From positions 1-34,587 of the forward strand of contig CAIQVJ010000026.1 in NCBI GenBank assembly GCA_903875225.1: a DNA stretch of 34,587 bases, read 5' to 3'. How positions within the stretch are numbered: position 1 is the stretch's first letter; each line of letters starts with the position of its first letter. The stretch comes from an uncultured Pseudomonadota bacterium. Its GTDB lineage: Bacteria; Myxococcota_A; UBA796; SXON01. The translations under genes and the position numbers were made by a program. This document shows, one piece after another, positions 16,702 through 25,124 of this stretch. The notes beneath the pieces are model-generated. The model did no database searches and had not been told where the DNA came from. It saw only the letters and a list, made by a program, of their open reading frames with translations.

Positions 16702-18741
16702 TCATGGCGTGTCCTGGAGTTTCGCGCGGTCGTGGAAGTAGCGGTAGACGAGCAGTGAGGCGTCGCCATGACATGCGGAGCAGACTCCCTGCCACCCCGG
16801 CCGCCGCAGGTGGTCGGACAGGTGGGTGGCGTCTGGCCCGTGGGTGGTGTGGCACGTAGAGCAGACGAGGTCGCCATTCGCTCCGGAGGCGACCGGCTTC
16901 CCGTTGGCACCATACAGCGGCAGGGCGCCCAACGGCTCCCAACGCTCCCCACCGAGCGTGAACACCGGTACGGGGTGTGTGTAGTCGACCACGTGCTTGA
17001 TCCCTGACTTTCCAAGCTTCTCGTCGTGACACGCGAGGCATCGCTGCGCCGCCGGATTCATCCCGGGGATCGCCGCGACCGCGAAGTCGCGATGGGCCGG
17101 GTGGCAGTCGAGACACTTGGCCGTTCCGTGCCCCCCGCGGGCGAAGGCTTCGGCCTTGTCCTGGTGGCACTTTCCGCACACGATCTTGGAGGGATCCGGT
17201 GCGTGGGCGTCGTGGCACGAGATGCAGGTGAGCGGCTTGTCGAGCCCGGCATGCATCCGTCCGTCGACGGGATGTCCCTGCACCCCAGGCCTCACGTCGG
17301 CCTTCGCGGCTCGGCCGCCGGGACCGTGGCACGCGAGACACCCCATCGGATCGCCGCCGGTGGCCCGGGCGGTGGTCGCCAGCAGATGCTTCTTCTGGTC
17401 TGTCTTGTGCACCTCGTGGCAGCCGAAGCACGGCTCCCGAAGGCCCTCGCCGGCCTTCCCGTGGGCGCCCTTCATCGCCGTCTCACGGTCCTGATGGCAG
17501 GACATGCACAGCGAGCCACCACTCTGCATCTTCCGAAGGAGGCCCGGGCCGACGCCACCGGCGAGATCGTGGCAGGATCGACAGATCGGGGCTCCCCCGG
17601 GCCCGACCGGCAGGTCCGAGGGCAATCGGGTGTCCGGCTGGGTGGGCCCACCCACGGGGTGGTTCTGCCCCACAAGGGCCTGGTCACGGTGGCAAACGGC
17701 GCAGACCCTGCCCTCACCGGCGTCGCGAAGCACACCCTTTTGCAGCGCGCCGTGCGTTCCGTGGCAGCCCAGGCACCCCGAGCGGGTGGTATCCGCCCGC
17801 ATGCGCGCGGAGAGGATCTTGTCGAGGTCCGCTCCACCGGGGTGGGCGCCGCCCGACAAGCCCAGCCGTGCAAACACGGGCTCGTGCGCAGACTGGTGGC
17901 AGGAGAGACACAGGTCCGAGCCATCGGGGATGGCGTTCGGGGTCGAAGGTGCAGCCCCCTCGAAAGCCGGCAGCTGCTCGCTCGCCTGATGGCAGGTACG
18001 GCACGTCAGGCGCCCGTCCGGGGAGAGCGCGAACGACTTGGGTAGCTCGCGCTTCGGCTGGAAATCGACCGGGTGGTGGCCCGCCCCCGGCCCGTTCTGC
18101 CCGTGACAGGATGCACAGCGCTCGCGCATGGCGGTGCGATGCGCGATCCGCGGAGGCTCGAGCCCGATCACCGGCCTCTCCACCTGATGACGCAGGCCCA
18201 CGAACGAGTTCGCCACGGCGCGAGGATCCGGTCCGAGCTCACTGCCCATCGGCGCGGGCGCAGAGCCCATCACGTGGCAGGCCGTGCAATTGGTGCGTTC
18301 GTCGTGGCAGATCGGGCGAGCCGCGCGTCCACGGAACTGCATCCGCGCGCCGTGGCAGGCGAGGCACTCCGGCGCGGAATTCTGCTCCACCGAGTGGGGG
18401 ATCACCGGCGGTGCGCCCTCGAAGGCCCGAAGGCCAGCCCGCCGCACGAGATCGATGTTCTCGGTGGATCCCTCGAAGAAGATCTTGTCGCTGGCGCTCT
18501 CTTCCCGCATGGGCTCGAGATCCCGTTCGAGGCCGGAGCTCCCACCTCGCGGAGTCAGCCGCATCTCGGAATAGGTCACGGCCGCGGGGGCATCGCTCGG
18601 CTCCGACGCGGCCTCTTCGGCATCCTCGGCCGCGGACGACGTCTGCGGAGGGGGTTGCAGCGCGCAGGCCTGCACCGAGATCCCGAGCACGAGCCAGGTG
18701 AAGGCCGCGAGGAGGGGGGATGGGAGGCGGATGGACATCAT
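16702..18741 (-). CDS. 17-haem cytochrome c lipoprotein with NapB-like N-terminus
   Basis: A 679-residue exported protein with 17 CxxCH motifs. The signal ends in VQAC (Cys26), a lipobox, followed by an acidic linker. Residues about 100-160 resemble NapB, the dihaem subunit of periplasmic nitrate reductase: RAFEGAPPVIPHS, then haem 1 ECLACH (126-130) and haem 2 NCTACHV (152-156). Fifteen more haem motifs follow to the C-terminus with many free His for axial ligands. It probably acts as an electron wire attached to the Mo subunit. The ATG at 18741 shares its A with the TGA of the Mo gene (TGATG), so the two are translated together. A TTG one codon earlier is less likely. Confidence 0.9.
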   Translation of the reverse strand: MMSIRLPSPLLAAFTWLVLGISVQACALQPPPQTSSAAEDAEEAASEPSDAPAAVTYSEMRLTPRGGSSGLERDLEPMREESASDKIFFEGSTENIDLVRRAGLRAFEGAPPVIPHSVEQNSAPECLACHGARMQFRGRAARPICHDERTNCTACHVMGSAPAPMGSELGPDPRAVANSFVGLRHQVERPVIGLEPPRIAHRTAMRERCASCHGQNGPGAGHHPVDFQPKRELPKSFALSPDGRLTCRTCHQASEQLPAFEGAAPSTPNAIPDGSDLCLSCHQSAHEPVFARLGLSGGAHPGGADLDKILSARMRADTTRSGCLGCHGTHGALQKGVLRDAGEGRVCAVCHRDQALVGQNHPVGGPTQPDTRLPSDLPVGPGGAPICRSCHDLAGGVGPGLLRKMQSGGSLCMSCHQDRETAMKGAHGKAGEGLREPCFGCHEVHKTDQKKHLLATTARATGGDPMGCLACHGPGGRAAKADVRPGVQGHPVDGRMHAGLDKPLTCISCHDAHAPDPSKIVCGKCHQDKAEAFARGGHGTAKCLDCHPAHRDFAVAAIPGMNPAAQRCLACHDEKLGKSGIKHVVDYTHPVPVFTLGGERWEPLGALPLYGANGKPVASGANGDLVCSTCHTTHGPDATHLSDHLRRPGWQGVCSACHGDASLLVYRYFHDRAKLQDTP

Positions 18742-21110
18742 CAAACCAGCCGCCGAATGCGCACCGCGCAGGCGCCGAGGTCCGGCTGCCCGGCAGACGG
18801 CACCTCGGCCTCGGGCAGGAGCGCCATCGTCCGAAGGCGCTCATCGAAAATGGGGGTGAACAGCATTCCCGGCAGCGGACTGCCGCGGCCTTCGATCCAC
18901 ACCGGGACGTGCATCGCCCCGCGGCGCGATTCCAGCAACACGGTCTCTCCGTCGGCGATCCCCAGACGATTGGCATCCTGGCGGTTCATCTCGAGGTAGC
19001 CCGAGGGCATGGCGTTCCGGAGCTCCGGAATTCTCCCCGTGAGCGAGCCCGAGCCGGAGTGTTCCACCACCGACCCGGTGGTCAGGTAGAAGGGGTACTC
19101 CCCGTCAGGGACCTCGGTGGGGCCGACCTCAGTGGGGAGGTACAGCTGCGCCCGACCGTCTCCGCTGGCCGACTGGTAGAAGTCGACCTTCGTCGTCCCG
19201 CCCCCGACGACCTCGTCCCCGCCGAATCGCCGCGCGGTCTCCGCGAACGTCCCATCGGCCTGCTGCTCCACCGGCCAGCGAAGGCCTCTGGCGCTCACGT
19301 ACTGCTCGTAGGGCGCGAGGTTGCGGCGCCTCAGGGCCGGGAAGCGGCGATACTCCTCGAACAGCAGCCGATCGACGTTCACCTTGGAGTAGGTGCCCCA
19401 GTCCCAGATCGATCCGCCACCGGCAAGATCGAACAAGAACCGGCCCGCGTTGTCCTTCATCCCGGGCATTCCGCGGCGGAAGAGTTCGTACGCGACGGCG
19501 ATGACCTGCCAGGCGTCATCCCTCGCGTCGCCGGGGGGCCCGACCATCTTGAACCATTGCTGGGTGCGGCGCTCCAGGCTCCCATACATGCCGTTCTTCT
19601 CGACCCACATCGACGAAGGCAGCACGAGATCGGCCTCCAACATCGTCGGGGTCGGGTAGACCTCGGACACGATCAGGAATTTGTCCCGGTCCTGCCTGGA
19701 TGCATCGAAGATGTGCGGGCTGTTCGGCAGAGTCTGCGCCGGGTTGCTGGCCTGCACCCAGATCGTGTGGATGTCCCCGCCGTTCTCGGCGGTCTTGCTG
19801 AAGCTCTCCCAGAGCGCGACGCCCTCGTACCCCGGGGTCGGATTGATCCTGCCTGTCGGGAGGCTCCACGCCTGCTCGGCGAAGATCCGGTCCTGCGCGT
19901 TGTCGATCCGCAACCCCCCGGGAAGCGCATCCGGAGACGCGCCCACTTCTCGAACGCTGCCGTTCGAGCTCGGCTGCGAGTCCAGCACCATCGGTCCGTC
20001 TCCGGCCCGCGCGATGTGCCCGGTGAGGAGGTGCAGAGCCTGCAGCAGGAAATTGGTGACGGTCCCCTGCGCCCGCTGGTTCGTGCCCTCGGACCAGAGG
20101 CTGACGATCCGGTTCGACCGGTCGCTGAAGAGGTCCGCGAGCATCCGAAGATCCGCCGAGCGCACCTCGCTGACCCGCTGCACCGCGTCTGGGGTGAACG
20201 GCGCGAGCGCTGCCCGCCACTCCTCGAACGTCACCGCGCTGCCGGGCTTGTCGGGCGAGGCGTCCGGCAGCCGGAAGGCGCAATGCTGGCTCACGAAGTC
20301 CTTGTCCCAACTCTCGTCCAACAACAGGAGGCGAAGGACCCCGCGCAGCACGGCGTCCTCGGTATGAGGGCGGCACCGCACGAACGACTGGGCCGAAGCG
20401 GTCGTTCGGGTCCGGCGCGTTCCCACATCGACGACCTTGATGTCGTCCCCGCCGATGCGACGGTCGGTGAGCCGCGAGAACAGCACGGGGAGCTCCTCCG
20501 CCGCGTTGCAGCCCCAGAGGATCACGACATTGGCGGTATCGAGATCCTCGTAGCAGCCGACCGGAGCGTCGTCGCCGTAAACGGCCCGCGACGCATTCAT
20601 CGCGGCGGCCTCGGAGAACCGCGCGCTGGTGTTCACCTGGTTGTTCGACAACCCGCCCTTCATGAACTTCTGGAAAGCGTACGCCTCGCCGAGCGTCCAC
20701 TGGGCGCTCCCGTAGGTCGCAAACCCTGCAGACCCCATTGCAACCCTGTCTGCGACCACCCGGATGGCGGCCTCCCACGAGATCGGGCGGAACGAACCGT
20801 CATGCCGGAGGAGCGGCGTGGTGAGCCGGTCGGCACCGTACAGCGCAGCGCCAGCATGGTACCCCTTCACGCACAGGCTGCCATTGTTGGCGGGCGCTGC
20901 GGGATCGCCGACGACCGCCACCACTCGCCCGCCCTCGACACCGACCTCTACGCCGCACCCCACCCCGCAGAACCGGCAGGGAGCCTTCTCCCACCGAAAG
21001 TCGCCGCCGGACGGGGTGTGACCACCACGCGCGAGAGCGCTGCTCCCGGCCGCCGCGGACGCGGCGCCGGCAGCGGCCATTTTCAGAAAAGTGCGGCGGT
21101 CCGTCGTCAT
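18741..21110 (-). CDS. NapA-type molybdopterin oxidoreductase with Ser at the Mo-ligand position
   Basis: A 789-residue catalytic subunit. It starts with a Tat signal (DRRTFLKM). Cys45, Cys48, Cys52 and Cys80 bind a [4Fe-4S] cluster, and Lys82 (CVKGY) is the conserved electron-relay Lys. NapA-like stretches include YGADRLTTPLLR, SQPSSNGSVREVG, VYPTPTMLEADLVLPSSMWV and ERRTQQW. In NapA the Mo-ligand Cys lies in NARHCMAS; here the matching segment is SARFSEAA, giving Ser166 (codon 20613-20615). Ser is the Mo ligand in DMSO/TMAO reductases, so the substrate may not be nitrate. The HxP of NapA EMHP is also changed (EELP). The start follows GAGAGGGAAG; the gap to the Fe-S gene is 17 bases. Confidence 0.9.
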   Translation of the reverse strand: MTTDRRTFLKMAAAGAASAAAGSSALARGGHTPSGGDFRWEKAPCRFCGVGCGVEVGVEGGRVVAVVGDPAAPANNGSLCVKGYHAGAALYGADRLTTPLLRHDGSFRPISWEAAIRVVADRVAMGSAGFATYGSAQWTLGEAYAFQKFMKGGLSNNQVNTSARFSEAAAMNASRAVYGDDAPVGCYEDLDTANVVILWGCNAAEELPVLFSRLTDRRIGGDDIKVVDVGTRRTRTTASAQSFVRCRPHTEDAVLRGVLRLLLLDESWDKDFVSQHCAFRLPDASPDKPGSAVTFEEWRAALAPFTPDAVQRVSEVRSADLRMLADLFSDRSNRIVSLWSEGTNQRAQGTVTNFLLQALHLLTGHIARAGDGPMVLDSQPSSNGSVREVGASPDALPGGLRIDNAQDRIFAEQAWSLPTGRINPTPGYEGVALWESFSKTAENGGDIHTIWVQASNPAQTLPNSPHIFDASRQDRDKFLIVSEVYPTPTMLEADLVLPSSMWVEKNGMYGSLERRTQQWFKMVGPPGDARDDAWQVIAVAYELFRRGMPGMKDNAGRFLFDLAGGGSIWDWGTYSKVNVDRLLFEEYRRFPALRRRNLAPYEQYVSARGLRWPVEQQADGTFAETARRFGGDEVVGGGTTKVDFYQSASGDGRAQLYLPTEVGPTEVPDGEYPFYLTTGSVVEHSGSGSLTGRIPELRNAMPSGYLEMNRQDANRLGIADGETVLLESRRGAMHVPVWIEGRGSPLPGMLFTPIFDERLRTMALLPEAEVPSAGQPDLGACAVRIRRLV

Positions 21111-21127
21111 CGATCTTCCCTCTCCCG

Positions 21128-22039
21128 CTATTCGTCGAAGAAGTAAAAAAACCGTGGCAAGGTGCCCAATTCGGCCTTCAGGATGTAGACCCGCTTGTTC
21201 TCGAGGACCCACCGGATCTCGGACTTCGGGTCGAGCATGTTCCCGAAGACGCGAGAGCCCGTGGGGCACGCCTCGAGGCACGCGGGCAACCGACCGACCC
21301 GGGTACGGTGCGCGCAGAACGTGCACTTCTCGACCACCCCGACGGGGCGGACGCGGTTGGTGAGGTAGGACTGCCCAGGATTGATCTCCTCAGCAGGAAT
21401 CTCCGGCTTGGTCCAGTTGAACCGCCGCGCCTCGTAGGGACAGGCGGAGATGCAGTAGCGGCACCCGATGCACCAGTTGTAGTCCACGACCACGATGCCG
21501 TCTGCTTCCTTCCATGTCGCCTTCGTGATGCACGCCTTGACGCACGGCGGGTTGTCACACTGGTGACACTGGACCGGCATGTAGAACTTCTTGCGTTGCG
21601 GGACCACATGATCATACGTGACGGAGGACTCTTCCAGGTCGTTGCCGCCCTTCTCCATCTCCAGGACACGTATGTAGGAGTTGTACGTGGCGCGATCGTG
21701 GTTGTTCTCCTTGTGGCAGGCCTCCACACACTTGCGGCACCCTATGCACAACGAGAGGTTCAGCGCGTAGCCGAATTGCACACCCGGAATAGGCCGGATG
21801 TCCTCGATCTGGACCTCGCGGTCATACTCTTCCAGCGTCTTGCGCTCGAGGCGGTCCAGGACCTCCTCCATGTCCTCACGCGACAACTGCTTGTAGTGTC
21901 GCTGCAGAAACTCGTCGAGCGTAAACCCGCCGCTCAGCTCCGCCAATGGAGCCAACGCCTGCTGCACGGCCGCCGCGCCGAACGTCGCGCCGCCGGCCGC
22001 CATGATCCCCCGCCTGGTGACATTAGTTCCCATGGCCAT
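21128..22039 (-). CDS. Four-cluster ferredoxin subunit with Tat signal
   Basis: A 303-residue electron-transfer subunit of the NrfC/PsrB/NapG type. The N-terminus has VTRRGIM and a hydrophobic stretch, a twin-arginine signal, placing it on the periplasmic side. After a helical insert (about 38-85) come sixteen Cys in four groups: 98/101/104/108, 158/161/166/170, 190/193/196/200 and 239/242/254/258. These are enough for four [4Fe-4S] clusters. It would connect the NrfD subunit to the Mo enzyme. Its start overlaps the end of the tetrahaem gene by 17 bases. An ATG two codons later (22033) is equally possible. Confidence 0.9.
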   Translation of the reverse strand: MAMGTNVTRRGIMAAGGATFGAAAVQQALAPLAELSGGFTLDEFLQRHYKQLSREDMEEVLDRLERKTLEEYDREVQIEDIRPIPGVQFGYALNLSLCIGCRKCVEACHKENNHDRATYNSYIRVLEMEKGGNDLEESSVTYDHVVPQRKKFYMPVQCHQCDNPPCVKACITKATWKEADGIVVVDYNWCIGCRYCISACPYEARRFNWTKPEIPAEEINPGQSYLTNRVRPVGVVEKCTFCAHRTRVGRLPACLEACPTGSRVFGNMLDPKSEIRWVLENKRVYILKAELGTLPRFFYFFDE

Positions 22040-22757
22040 CCCCCAAATCGCTGCTCTTTTCCTCGGAAGCGGGCTCTTTCGCCGCTGTGGGCTTTTCCCG
22101 CAGGTACCAGTCGCGCGGCCCTGGAGCGGGCATGCGGGGCTCGTAGTGCGGGGAGTGAGGCGCGTGGCAGACCACGCAGTTGTTCCGGGAGCGGGGACCC
22201 TGGCGCAGATCCCAGAAGCCGGTCATCCCGCCGTGGGAGCCCCGCTGGTAATCCCGGTACTGGGGCCCGTGACACTGCGCACACAGGAGCATGGTGTCAG
22301 CCAGGTTCAGTGTGGTGCCATCCGCGAGGTGAACCGTGAGTCGGTCCGGGCTGTGGCAGTTGTCGCACCTGAGTTCGCCGTGGTGATCGAGCTTCCGCAC
22401 GCCGTCCACGGTGACACCGACCCCGGTGTGAAACGGCTCCCCGGGCGTTGCAGCCCAGGAGCGCGCCTGGGTGGGGCCATGGCACGTCTCACAGCCGACG
22501 CCGATCGGGGTCCCGTTCACGTCGAGGAGCGGCGAGTCCACCACACCGAGGGTCTGGGGAGACTCGATCACGACACTGTGCGTCGGCTCCCCCGTCACCG
22601 GAGGGCCGAACTCCCGAGACTCGTCCGTGAACCCGTCACACCCGACAAGCAACACCGCAGCCAGAACCCAGGCCATCCGCGGTCCGGTGACGATCTTCGT
22701 GCCACCCGGTGTCTGCGACACTACTGCTGGGGCTCGGGGTATCCAACGGTTCGGCAT
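22023..22757 (-). CDS. Tetrahaem cytochrome c lipoprotein
   Basis: The first gene of the respiratory cluster, up to 244 residues. Four CxxCH motifs (CETCH, CDNCH, CAQCH, CVVCH) lie in a His-rich region, including GSHGGM and HAPHSPHYEPR. A hydrophobic stretch ending in LLVGC is a lipobox. Unlike NapC/NrfH it is lipid-anchored rather than held by a membrane helix, so it is probably an electron shuttle rather than the quinol oxidase. The start is unsure: ATG 22757 gives 27 residues before the hydrophobic core, GTG 22721 gives a normal charged n-region, and ATG 22676 gives a very short one. It ends in a charged Lys/Glu tail. Confidence 0.85.
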   Translation of the reverse strand: MPNRWIPRAPAVVSQTPGGTKIVTGPRMAWVLAAVLLVGCDGFTDESREFGPPVTGEPTHSVVIESPQTLGVVDSPLLDVNGTPIGVGCETCHGPTQARSWAATPGEPFHTGVGVTVDGVRKLDHHGELRCDNCHSPDRLTVHLADGTTLNLADTMLLCAQCHGPQYRDYQRGSHGGMTGFWDLRQGPRSRNNCVVCHAPHSPHYEPRMPAPGPRDWYLREKPTAAKEPASEEKSSDLGDGHGN

Positions 22758-22896
22758 GCATTGGACTATCGCGGGCCTATGTGCCCGTCAACGATGCGTA
22801 GCTCCCGCCTTGTCGCTGCTGTGTAATTCGCTGGTTCTCCCGGCAACGGTGCGTTCGACGGCTTCCGGAGTTTCTGGTGACCCATCATACAGATCC

Positions 22897-22925
22897 TTGA
22901 CCCCGGGATGCCGACCCGCTAAGAG
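22897..22925 (+). promoter_or_regulatory. Possible sigma-70-type promoter for the slipin gene
   Basis: TTGACC (22897-22902) and TAAGAG (22920-22925) are separated by 17 bases in the 236-base divergent region between the respiratory cluster and the slipin gene. The -10 match is partial. The rest of the region shows no open frame or clear repeat. Confidence 0.3.
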
Positions 22926-22993
22926 CAGCCCCTCCGCGGAGCCTCCCATCCACCCCGCGAGGAGGCTCAGTTGACTCGTCGAGGAGAAGCTCA

Positions 22994-23764
22994 ATGACAA
23001 CAATGTCCCTGTTCATGCCACTCCTGGTAGTGGCTCTCTTCATGGTGTTCCTGGCCATGAGCGCAATCTGGATCCTTCCCGAGTACGAGCGGGGCGTGCT
23101 GTTCCGCCTCGGCCGCCTGAAGGAGCTCCGGGGCCCCGGTCTGTGCATCATCATCCCCGGCGTCGATCGGCTCGTGCGCGTCAAGCTCCGCACTGTAGCC
23201 ATGGAGGTTCCGCCGCAGGACGTGATCACCCGAGACAACATCAGCGTGAAGGTCTCTGCGGTGTTGTACTTCCAGGTGACCGACCCGATCAAGGCGACAA
23301 TCGCGGTCGAGGACTACCTCTACGCGACCAGCCAACTCTCGCAGACCACCCTCCGCAGTGTGCTCGGCCAGGTGGACCTCGACGACCTGCTCGCGAAGCG
23401 CGACAAGATCAACGTCGACCTCCAGGCGATCCTGGACGCCCACGCCGAGCCCTGGGGTGTGAAGATCGCGAACGTCGAGGTCAAGAACATCGACCTCCCG
23501 CAGGAGATGCAGCGGGCCATCGCGCGGCAGGCCGAGGCCGAACGTGAACGGCGCGCGAAGGTCATCCACGCAGAAGGCGAACTCCAGGCCTCCGAAAAGC
23601 TCGCCCAGGCCGCCCACGTCCTGGCCGCGGAGCCCGCTTCGCTTCAGCTCCGCTACCTCCAGACCCTGACCGAGATCGCGGTGGACAAGAACTCGACGAC
23701 CGTGTTCCCCATCCCCATGGACCTCATCCAGATGTTCCTCGATCGGCCCCGCAAGCTGAACTAG
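22994..23764 (+). CDS. Slipin/stomatin-like SPFH protein
   Basis: A 256-residue band-7 protein. One N-terminal membrane segment (about 7-28) is followed by the SPFH domain ([45 protein letters not shown]) and a charged coiled-coil (about 175-215, [18 protein letters not shown]), as in slipins. These proteins form oligomeric membrane microdomains and often affect membrane-protein turnover. GAGGAG seven bases before the ATG fixes the start. Slipins are usually next to an NfeD partner gene; none is seen here. It is divergent from the respiratory cluster and ends at a strong shared hairpin. Confidence 0.93.
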   Translation: MTTMSLFMPLLVVALFMVFLAMSAIWILPEYERGVLFRLGRLKELRGPGLCIIIPGVDRLVRVKLRTVAMEVPPQDVITRDNISVKVSAVLYFQVTDPIKATIAVEDYLYATSQLSQTTLRSVLGQVDLDDLLAKRDKINVDLQAILDAHAEPWGVKIANVEVKNIDLPQEMQRAIARQAEAERERRAKVIHAEGELQASEKLAQAAHVLAAEPASLQLRYLQTLTEIAVDKNSTTVFPIPMDLIQMFLDRPRKLN

Positions 23765-23775
23765 CGACACTGCGG

Positions 23776-23816
23776 AACCCCTGAGTCCCGCCCTCCCCGG
23801 GCGGGGCTCAGGGGTT
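23776..23816. terminator. Strong bidirectional hairpin terminator
   Basis: An 18-base-pair stem (23776-23793 with 23799-23816, one T-G wobble) closes a five-base loop. The arms begin and end AACCCC / GGGGTT, giving short A and T ends for both strands. It lies between the convergent slipin and cytochrome genes and contains the stop codon of the cytochrome gene. Confidence 0.8.
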
Positions 23817-24257
23817 CTTGCTTGCCAGGTAGGAGATCAACGGGCCGAGCTCATTGTCGGCGACACCCTGGTTCGTCATCTGGACCATGATGTCCTTGAA
23901 CAATTGCCTTGCGACCGGATCCTCCTTCGTCATCTTCTCGGGGCTGTGGATCTGCCTGGCGATCCACATCGTCGTGCGCCGCTGCGCAACCCCGAGGAGA
24001 TCGGGACCGACCAGCTTGGTGCCGAACTGGTGGCAGGCACCGCAGCCCTTGGCGCCGAACACCTGCTCACCCCGCGCGATCACTGCCGGATCCGTGGAGA
24101 CCTCGAACGCGGGGACAGGGATGTCGCTGGGGCCGTCGGGTCCGATGACGACCGGTCCGGGCGCGACAGGCGCCGGGCTCGGCGCAACCGTGGGCGCCGG
24201 AGCTTCTCCGCCACAAGCCGCGACAACGAGGATGGCAAGCAGAAGGGAACGCGTCAC
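23808..24257 (-). CDS. Monohaem cytochrome c lipoprotein
   Basis: A 149-residue exported class I cytochrome. The signal MTRSLLLAILVVAAC ends in a lipobox (Cys15), then a Pro/Ala-rich linker (17-48) leads to the haem domain. CGACH lies at 72-76, and the end VQMTNQGVADNELGPLISYL has the usual Met ligand (probably Met117) and C-terminal helix. It probably carries electrons at the membrane surface, possibly to or from the respiratory cluster across the divergent region. The frame is open to 24332, but the GTG at 24257 has GGAG six bases before it and places the signal at the N-terminus. Confidence 0.85.
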   Translation of the reverse strand: MTRSLLLAILVVAACGGEAPAPTVAPSPAPVAPGPVVIGPDGPSDIPVPAFEVSTDPAVIARGEQVFGAKGCGACHQFGTKLVGPDLLGVAQRRTTMWIARQIHSPEKMTKEDPVARQLFKDIMVQMTNQGVADNELGPLISYLASKNP

Positions 24258-24263
24258 GAGCAA

Positions 24264-24267
24264 CTCC
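24264..24267 (-). promoter_or_regulatory. Ribosome site deciding the cytochrome start
   Basis: GGAG on the minus strand lies six bases before the GTG at 24257. The in-frame ATGs at 24281 and 24332 lack such a site. Confidence 0.5.
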
Positions 24268-24405
24268 GGGCAACGGGACATCAGCGGCGCCCCGGACGGA
24301 GGGACGCTCTCTACCCCGAGGGTATCAGACATCGGCGGGGTTGACCAATTGCCGCCCGCCGGCCCCGTGATTCTGCGGTTGGCGCGAGCAGGGGAACCCT
24401 CGTCG

Positions 24406-25113
24406 TCAGGGGATTGCCTCCCAGACCTCGTGCTCCCCGGCGATCAGGCTGCCGTCGGGAAGAAGCGTGAACCACGCCCGAAACCCGGCCTGCTTCTCCT
24501 GGCCGTAGACCAGAAAGTCCTGCCCGCCGTCCCCATCCGTGTCGACAGGCCCGAGCACGAACGGCACGGCGCAGATGCGGGTGGCGTCTTCGAGCACGTG
24601 ACTCGACAACACACCGTTGGCCGCCGCGTCGACACTCGCGAACGCCGCCTTGCAGTTGTTGCCCGTTCGCACGTCGGCGGGGCCGCCGTAGCGGCCGGCA
24701 CCCACGTCGTCACCCGTCGCGGAGACCACGAGGATCGGAGGGGCGTGGGCCTGCCGCGTCTTGATGATGCTGCGCACGTAGACTCCGCCCGGCCTCGCGG
24801 CGTCGACCGAGGGTGCCCCGGACGTGCCGAGCACCGCCTTGAGCCGGATGCCGGAACGCTCCACGAGCGCCGCGGGGATGGTCGGCTGACGGGGGGCAGC
24901 GGGAACGTCGCGATCAAAGCGCCACAGCGGCCCGGGCGCACCGAGCAGGGTTGATCGGCCCGGCCCCGAGGTCGCGGTCCGCGTGACCATGCCATCAGGC
25001 CCCCACAGCCTGACGTCGCCGGTGAGGCTCTCCGGCACGATCGCGTTCGGCCCGCTTGCGTACACACCCTTGTGCGGGGCGGCCGTCGAGCAGGCGAGCA
25101 GGAGCAGGAGCAT
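24406..25113 (-). CDS. Hypothetical lipoprotein
   Basis: A 235-residue protein I do not recognise. It begins MLLLLLAC, a minimal lipoprotein signal with Cys8, so it is probably membrane-anchored outside the cytoplasm. The rest looks like a beta-rich globular domain. Notable stretches are the SATGDDVGAGRYGG loop and VDTDGDGGQDF, a calcium-type acidic loop near the C-terminus. It starts 11 bases after the J-protein stop, with a GTG two codons earlier also possible, so it is co-transcribed with the Hsp70 and J-protein genes. No function can be assigned. Confidence 0.7.
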   Translation of the reverse strand: MLLLLLACSTAAPHKGVYASGPNAIVPESLTGDVRLWGPDGMVTRTATSGPGRSTLLGAPGPLWRFDRDVPAAPRQPTIPAALVERSGIRLKAVLGTSGAPSVDAARPGGVYVRSIIKTRQAHAPPILVVSATGDDVGAGRYGGPADVRTGNNCKAAFASVDAAANGVLSSHVLEDATRICAVPFVLGPVDTDGDGGQDFLVYGQEKQAGFRAWFTLLPDGSLIAGEHEVWEAIP

Positions 25114-25124
25114 GTGCACCCGCT

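Noticed and set aside
18742..18744. TTG start of the 17-haem gene
   Set aside because: The ATG one codon later overlaps the Mo gene stop as TGATG and is the stronger start.
18741..21110. Plain naming as nitrate reductase napA
   Set aside because: The Mo-ligand position is Ser and the EMHP motif is changed, so nitrate as substrate is not supported.
15370..22757. Annotation as alternative complex III
   Set aside because: The Mo and Fe-S parts are separate proteins, the Mo subunit keeps a NapA-like Fe-S site and a possible Mo ligand, and ActD, ActE and ActF equivalents are missing.
22758..22993. Short gene or RNA in the largest gap
   Set aside because: No supported open frame, structured RNA or repeat was seen; only a weak promoter-like pair.
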